From assembly GCA_023230455.1 (NCBI GenBank), contig JALNXH010000003.1, positions 62,001 through 126,000 on the forward strand: a stretch of DNA of 64,000 nucleotides. Direction: 5' to 3'. Position numbers and translations under genes: made by a program. Within the stretch, counting starts at the first letter, position 1. Each line of letters opens with the position of its first letter. Under the pieces are notes generated by a model that saw nothing but the letters and a program-made list of their open reading frames with translations, did not search any database and was not told where the DNA came from. Source of the DNA: Rhodocyclaceae bacterium (GTDB lineage: Bacteria > Pseudomonadota > Gammaproteobacteria > Burkholderiales > Rhodocyclaceae). Positions 60,814 through 64,000 of this stretch are shown in pieces.

Positions 60814-61895
60814 CAAAGACCTCTCTGGTAGATCAGGGCCTTGAGGTGTTCGCTGCTGGCGTAGGGGCTGTCGATGGCGTCGATCATGATCGGCTGGTCG
60901 GCCTTGACGGGTTGCAGCAGGACTTCGCCGTGCATCAGTTCGCGACAGGAAATCTGGCCCTTCAGCAACGGTACGGCCAGATACACGTCCTCGTCCGACA
61001 GGGCATGGCCGGCCGGCAGGTCGTGCCGCGCGTAGACACCTCGCACCAAGGTATCGAGATAAGCGATTTCCCGTTGCTGCGGCAGGCGTTTGCGGCTGCC
61101 GGGCGCACCGCACATTTCCACGGCCTTCTTCCAGCTCTTGAACCAGGTGTCGACCTGTTCCGGCAGGCTGCAATATTTGGATACCGGGACATCGTCGTCG
61201 TCGATGTCCACATGGCGCTCGAAGGTGCGTGCGCCCTTTGCGTAGGCGATCAGGATCGAACTGGTCCAGTCGTGGTATTCGTGGGTGGAAAAGCCGATCA
61301 CGTTGTCCGGATAGCGGTCACGCAGGAAATCGATCTGGTTCATTTCCAGTTCGCTGTCCTCGGAGGGATAGAGCGACACGCAGTGATTGATCGCCAGCGG
61401 GATGTTGCGATTGGCGAAGAATTTGACTAGATCGTCGATGTCCTTCAGCGACGATCCGCCGGTTGAAACGATGACCGGTTTGCGCGTGGTGGCGATCTTC
61501 TCGATCAGAATCCAGTCGTTGAGGTCGGAACTCGCCAGCTTGACGATGTCGATGCCGAGGTCGGCGCACAGGTCCACGGATTTCTCATCGAACGGCGTGG
61601 CCATCGGAATGCAGCCGGACTTGCGGATGGCCTGCACCAGGGTTGCGTAGCTCTCCCTGTCGAGCCGCGTATCCAGCGTTTTCTTGATGTAGCGGATGTC
61701 GTCGCGGTCGCGGAAATCGCGATGGATGAAGGCGTCGACGTCGCGGAACTGGAGCTTGATCGCTGCGCGCACATTGTTGAAACGCACGATGCGGGAAAAG
61801 TCGGTGACGATGCGCAGTCCGCGCTCGACTTGCCCCCAATGGTTATTGGCAAGCTCCAGGACGAAGAGATCTTCGAAAATTCTTTTTGCATTCAT
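60813..61895 (-). CDS. NeuB-family sugar acid synthase (sialic-acid-synthase-like)
   Basis: A 360-aa protein with a TIM-barrel NeuB domain (ELANNHWGQ, AIKLQFRD, MATPFDEKSVDLCADLGIDI, KLASSDL, STGGSSL, NHCVSLYPS) and a C-terminal SAF/antifreeze-like domain (YARHDLPAGHALSDEDVYLAVP). NeuB enzymes condense PEP with a hexosamine to give nonulosonic acids. The usual YSDHT segment reads FSTHEYHDW here, so the sugar substrate may differ. It overlaps the ThDP enzyme gene by 4 bases. Confidence 0.88.
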   Translation of the reverse strand: MNAKRIFEDLFVLELANNHWGQVERGLRIVTDFSRIVRFNNVRAAIKLQFRDVDAFIHRDFRDRDDIRYIKKTLDTRLDRESYATLVQAIRKSGCIPMATPFDEKSVDLCADLGIDIVKLASSDLNDWILIEKIATTRKPVIVSTGGSSLKDIDDLVKFFANRNIPLAINHCVSLYPSEDSELEMNQIDFLRDRYPDNVIGFSTHEYHDWTSSILIAYAKGARTFERHVDIDDDDVPVSKYCSLPEQVDTWFKSWKKAVEMCGAPGSRKRLPQQREIAYLDTLVRGVYARHDLPAGHALSDEDVYLAVPLLKGQISCRELMHGEVLLQPVKADQPIMIDAIDSPYASSEHLKALIYQRGL

Positions 61896-63706
61896 GGGGC
61901 TGAATCTATCACGTCGTCGATCATATTGGCCGCAAGTTCATCACGGTCGAGGAAGGGATGCATGTCCTCAAGCGGAGGGGAAACGATGGTTCCATCCTCG
62001 AGCTTGCGCGAACTCATGCGCGGTTCGAAGCCCTGGGTTTCGTCGAGGATGACGTCGCACAAACAGGGGCCGGGGTCTGCGAGAACCGCATCGAGCCGGC
62101 TTTCGAAGGCGGCGGTATCCAACCGGCAGGCGGGAATACCGAACGCTGTGGCGACGGCGACGAAATCGGGAAAGCTCACGCCGCTGTCCGGCCCTTCACC
62201 GCTCAGGCGACCGAAAAAATTGTTCTGGGACGATCGGATCGAGAGATAGCCGCGGTTGTTGAGCACGAAAATCTTGATCGGCAGACGGTGGTGCGCCACC
62301 GTCTGCAATTCCTGCAGGTTCATCATCAGGCTGCCGTCGCCGGCCAGGCAAATGACGCGCTGTTGGCTTCCTCGTTCCGCCAGGGCGCCATACCAGGCGC
62401 CGATGGCGGCTGGCAGGTCGTAACCCATGGAGGCGCTGCCGGAGTTGGAGAACAGCCGCATGCCCGCTTTGATTGCGCCGGCCTGGAATGGGACGATGGT
62501 GGCGGTCGCGTTGCCGCAAGCGACAATGTCGCGGCCGCCCAAGCGGTCGAACAGGCGGTCGATGAAATGATACGGGTTGATCTTCCCCCTACCCTCCGTC
62601 TGTCGCGGCGTGACGGCGGGATAGCGTGCAACCTTGTCCTTGCACCAGGCCAGCCATTCGACGTGATGCGGTTGGCGTTGCCAGAATTCAAGCCGCCTGT
62701 CGAGCTCGGACAGGAAGGATTTGAGGTCGGCGACAACCGGAAGGTCCGGTTGCACCGTAGGCTTGGCGAGCTCGGCCGGATCGACGTCCACCTGGATCTT
62801 GAAGGCGCGGGGGGCGAAGGCCGGCCAGTTGTAGCTGATCTGGCGTATGTTCAGGCGGCTGCCGAGAATCAGCAGCAGATCGGCGTTCTGCACGACGAAA
62901 TTGCCGGCTCGCGTGCCGATGGTGCCGGGGCGGCCGCAGTAAAGCGGATCGTCGCTGGCGATCAGATCGTGGGTCCAGGCGGTGACCACAGGAATGCCGA
63001 GGCGGCGGATGACGGTGTCGAATTCCGCCAGTGCCTGACCGGCGCGAATGCCGCTGCCGGCAAAAACCACCGGGCGTCGAGCGGCGTTCAGGCGTTCGAC
63101 GATCACATCGAACTTGATATCGGCAAGGGGCTCGGCGGCGGGCTGGGGAACGAAACGGCGCAGAGTCTCCACGTCGATGGGCGCGCTTTGCACGTCGACG
63201 GGGATGTCCAGCCACACCGGGCCGGGCCGGCCCGAAGTGGCCAGATGCAGGGCTTGGTCGAGGTGCCAGGCGATGTCCTCGGGGCGCTCCACCACCGCGG
63301 CGTATTTGGTTATGCCGCGCACCATCGGGATGATTTCGCTTTCCTGATCGCCCAATTGGCGCAAGCCGGGTACCGGCGTCGTCGCCAGACAGGTGGCGCG
63401 CTTGACCTGTCCGGAAAGGACGATCATCGGCACCGAGTCGGTCCAGGCGCCGAATACCCCGTTCAGGGCGTTGATGCCGCCCGGGCCGGTGGTGACGTTG
63501 AGTACCGGTGGCACGGCGGCGATCCGCGCATAGGCTTCGGCGGCCATGGCCGCCGCCTGCTCGTGGTGGAAGAACACCGGCGTCATGCCCTCCTGATGGC
63601 AGAGCGCATCGTTGAGAAACATGGCGCCGCCGCCGGTGACGAGAAAGGTGTGGCGGAGTCCTTCTACGACGAGGCGATTGGTAAGGTATCCAGCTACCGT
63701 GGTCAT
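61892..63706 (-). CDS. Thiamine-diphosphate-dependent enzyme, acetolactate-synthase-like
   Basis: A 604-aa ThDP enzyme in the POX/ALS layout. The N-terminal pyrimidine-binding domain has the activating Glu (FFHHEQAAAMAAEAYAR), a central Rossmann-like domain follows, and the C-terminal domain holds the PP/Mg motif GDGSLMMN ending in NNRGY. It lies in a glycan operon with NeuB-like, HAD and GT2 genes rather than with ilvN, so amino acid synthesis is unlikely. It may carry out a carboligation or decarboxylation on a sugar acid precursor. Start ATG 63706; an upstream in-frame ATG is less likely. Confidence 0.85.
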   Translation of the reverse strand: MTTVAGYLTNRLVVEGLRHTFLVTGGGAMFLNDALCHQEGMTPVFFHHEQAAAMAAEAYARIAAVPPVLNVTTGPGGINALNGVFGAWTDSVPMIVLSGQVKRATCLATTPVPGLRQLGDQESEIIPMVRGITKYAAVVERPEDIAWHLDQALHLATSGRPGPVWLDIPVDVQSAPIDVETLRRFVPQPAAEPLADIKFDVIVERLNAARRPVVFAGSGIRAGQALAEFDTVIRRLGIPVVTAWTHDLIASDDPLYCGRPGTIGTRAGNFVVQNADLLLILGSRLNIRQISYNWPAFAPRAFKIQVDVDPAELAKPTVQPDLPVVADLKSFLSELDRRLEFWQRQPHHVEWLAWCKDKVARYPAVTPRQTEGRGKINPYHFIDRLFDRLGGRDIVACGNATATIVPFQAGAIKAGMRLFSNSGSASMGYDLPAAIGAWYGALAERGSQQRVICLAGDGSLMMNLQELQTVAHHRLPIKIFVLNNRGYLSIRSSQNNFFGRLSGEGPDSGVSFPDFVAVATAFGIPACRLDTAAFESRLDAVLADPGPCLCDVILDETQGFEPRMSSRKLEDGTIVSPPLEDMHPFLDRDELAANMIDDVIDSAP

Positions 63707-63743
63707 GATGAGATTTTTAAAAGTTAAGGGCGCATAGGCAAGG

Positions 63744-63999
63744 CTATCCCTTGCTTTCCCTATTCCGGTTAATACCGGCCACTTCCCGCGCATATTCCGT
63801 CAGGTAGGTTTTGACCGAGGGCGGCAAGGCAAGGAGTACGGATTCGAAGAGCAGCAAGGTGGCTGCAAGGGGGAAACCACCGGTGCTGCGAACATAGCCA
63901 GCCCGCCAGGGAGAGGCAAACCCGGCCAGCCATTGACGGGGGGATAGCAACGGATTGGGTTTATCACCGGAGATGAGGGCAGTGGCCCAATCCGGGCTA
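63744..63999 (-). CDS. Partial gene at window edge, product unknown
   Basis: The last 84 codons of a minus-strand gene that runs off the window. The frame is open from the edge (…DWATALISGDKPNPLL…) to a TAG stop, ending TYLTEYAREVAGINRNRE plus a few residues. One hydrophobic stretch (AATLLLFESVLLALPP) is visible. I cannot name the family from the tail. By position, 37 bases upstream of the ThDP enzyme, it is likely the preceding gene of the same glycan operon. Confidence 0.5.
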   Translation of the reverse strand, partial: SPDWATALISGDKPNPLLSPRQWLAGFASPWRAGYVRSTGGFPLAATLLLFESVLLALPPSVKTYLTEYAREVAGINRNRESKG

Positions 64000-64000
64000 T

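Noticed and set aside
61958..63727. Very long open frame (589 codons) on the plus strand
   Set aside because: It is antisense to the well-supported ThDP enzyme, has low-complexity His/Gly/Asp-rich composition typical of GC-rich shadow frames, and no ribosome site or domain.

Overview
The window looks like a chromosomal segment of a high-GC betaproteobacterium, most likely of the order Rhodocyclales. This is an inference from gene content and order: a full mlaFEDACB-ibaG-murA-his-HIT-tatABC-degS-like block in the arrangement usual for this class, System I (Ccm) cytochrome maturation, PaaN, and a BadH-like dehydrogenase typical of anaerobic or facultative aromatic degraders. No rRNA, tRNA or CRISPR was seen.

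Region 1 (1-5500) holds the 3' part of a cytochrome c maturation operon (ccmF partial, ccmG, ccmH, ccmI), then a single-heme Tll0287-like protein, a TlpA-like thioredoxin and a divergent Sel1-repeat protein. Region 2 (5566-12395) is a compact co-oriented cluster: a membrane histidine kinase, an NtrC-type regulator, a Sel1 protein, a monoheme cytochrome c, two seven-bladed Reg_prop-type propellers and a triheme cytochrome c. It looks like a periplasmic redox or sensing module. Region 3 (12405-17165) is more accessory. It has a bacteriohemerythrin 3' fragment, a crotonase fused to a degenerate hydroxyacyl-CoA dehydrogenase, a BadH-like SDR, a decayed ISAs1 transposase, a MarR regulator and a small membrane protein.

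Region 4 (17508-39451) is housekeeping: Mla phospholipid transport, an ABC-2 exporter, ibaG, murA, the histidine operon (with hisC inverted), HIT, tatABC, a DegS-like protease, Nif3-like, msrA, PaaN and sucCD, closed by a strong terminator.

Region 5 (39733-55453) is the most striking. One strand encodes a CHASE2 Ser/Thr kinase, PPM phosphatase, FHA protein, CHASE2 adenylate cyclase, class II phosphodiesterase, cNMP-binding/rhodanese protein, GAF-PilB/GspE ATPase and GAF-HD-GYP protein. A good sigma-54 promoter, overlapped by a perfect dyad, then precedes an ultra-short type IV pilin (52 residues mature) and a small secreted partner. A terminator follows, then an ABC-2 transporter with an inserted pseudopilin-like/membrane protein. 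I read this as a three-signal (phosphorylation, cAMP, c-di-GMP) control module for a short-pilin fibre reminiscent of the split PilA-N/PilA-C arrangement of Geobacter.

Region 6 (55530-64000, minus strand) is a surface-glycan region: a TPR-GT41 O-GlcNAc-transferase-like protein, a polytopic membrane protein, a GT2 transferase, a HAD phosphatase, a NeuB-like synthase, a ThDP-dependent enzyme and a gene cut by the window edge.
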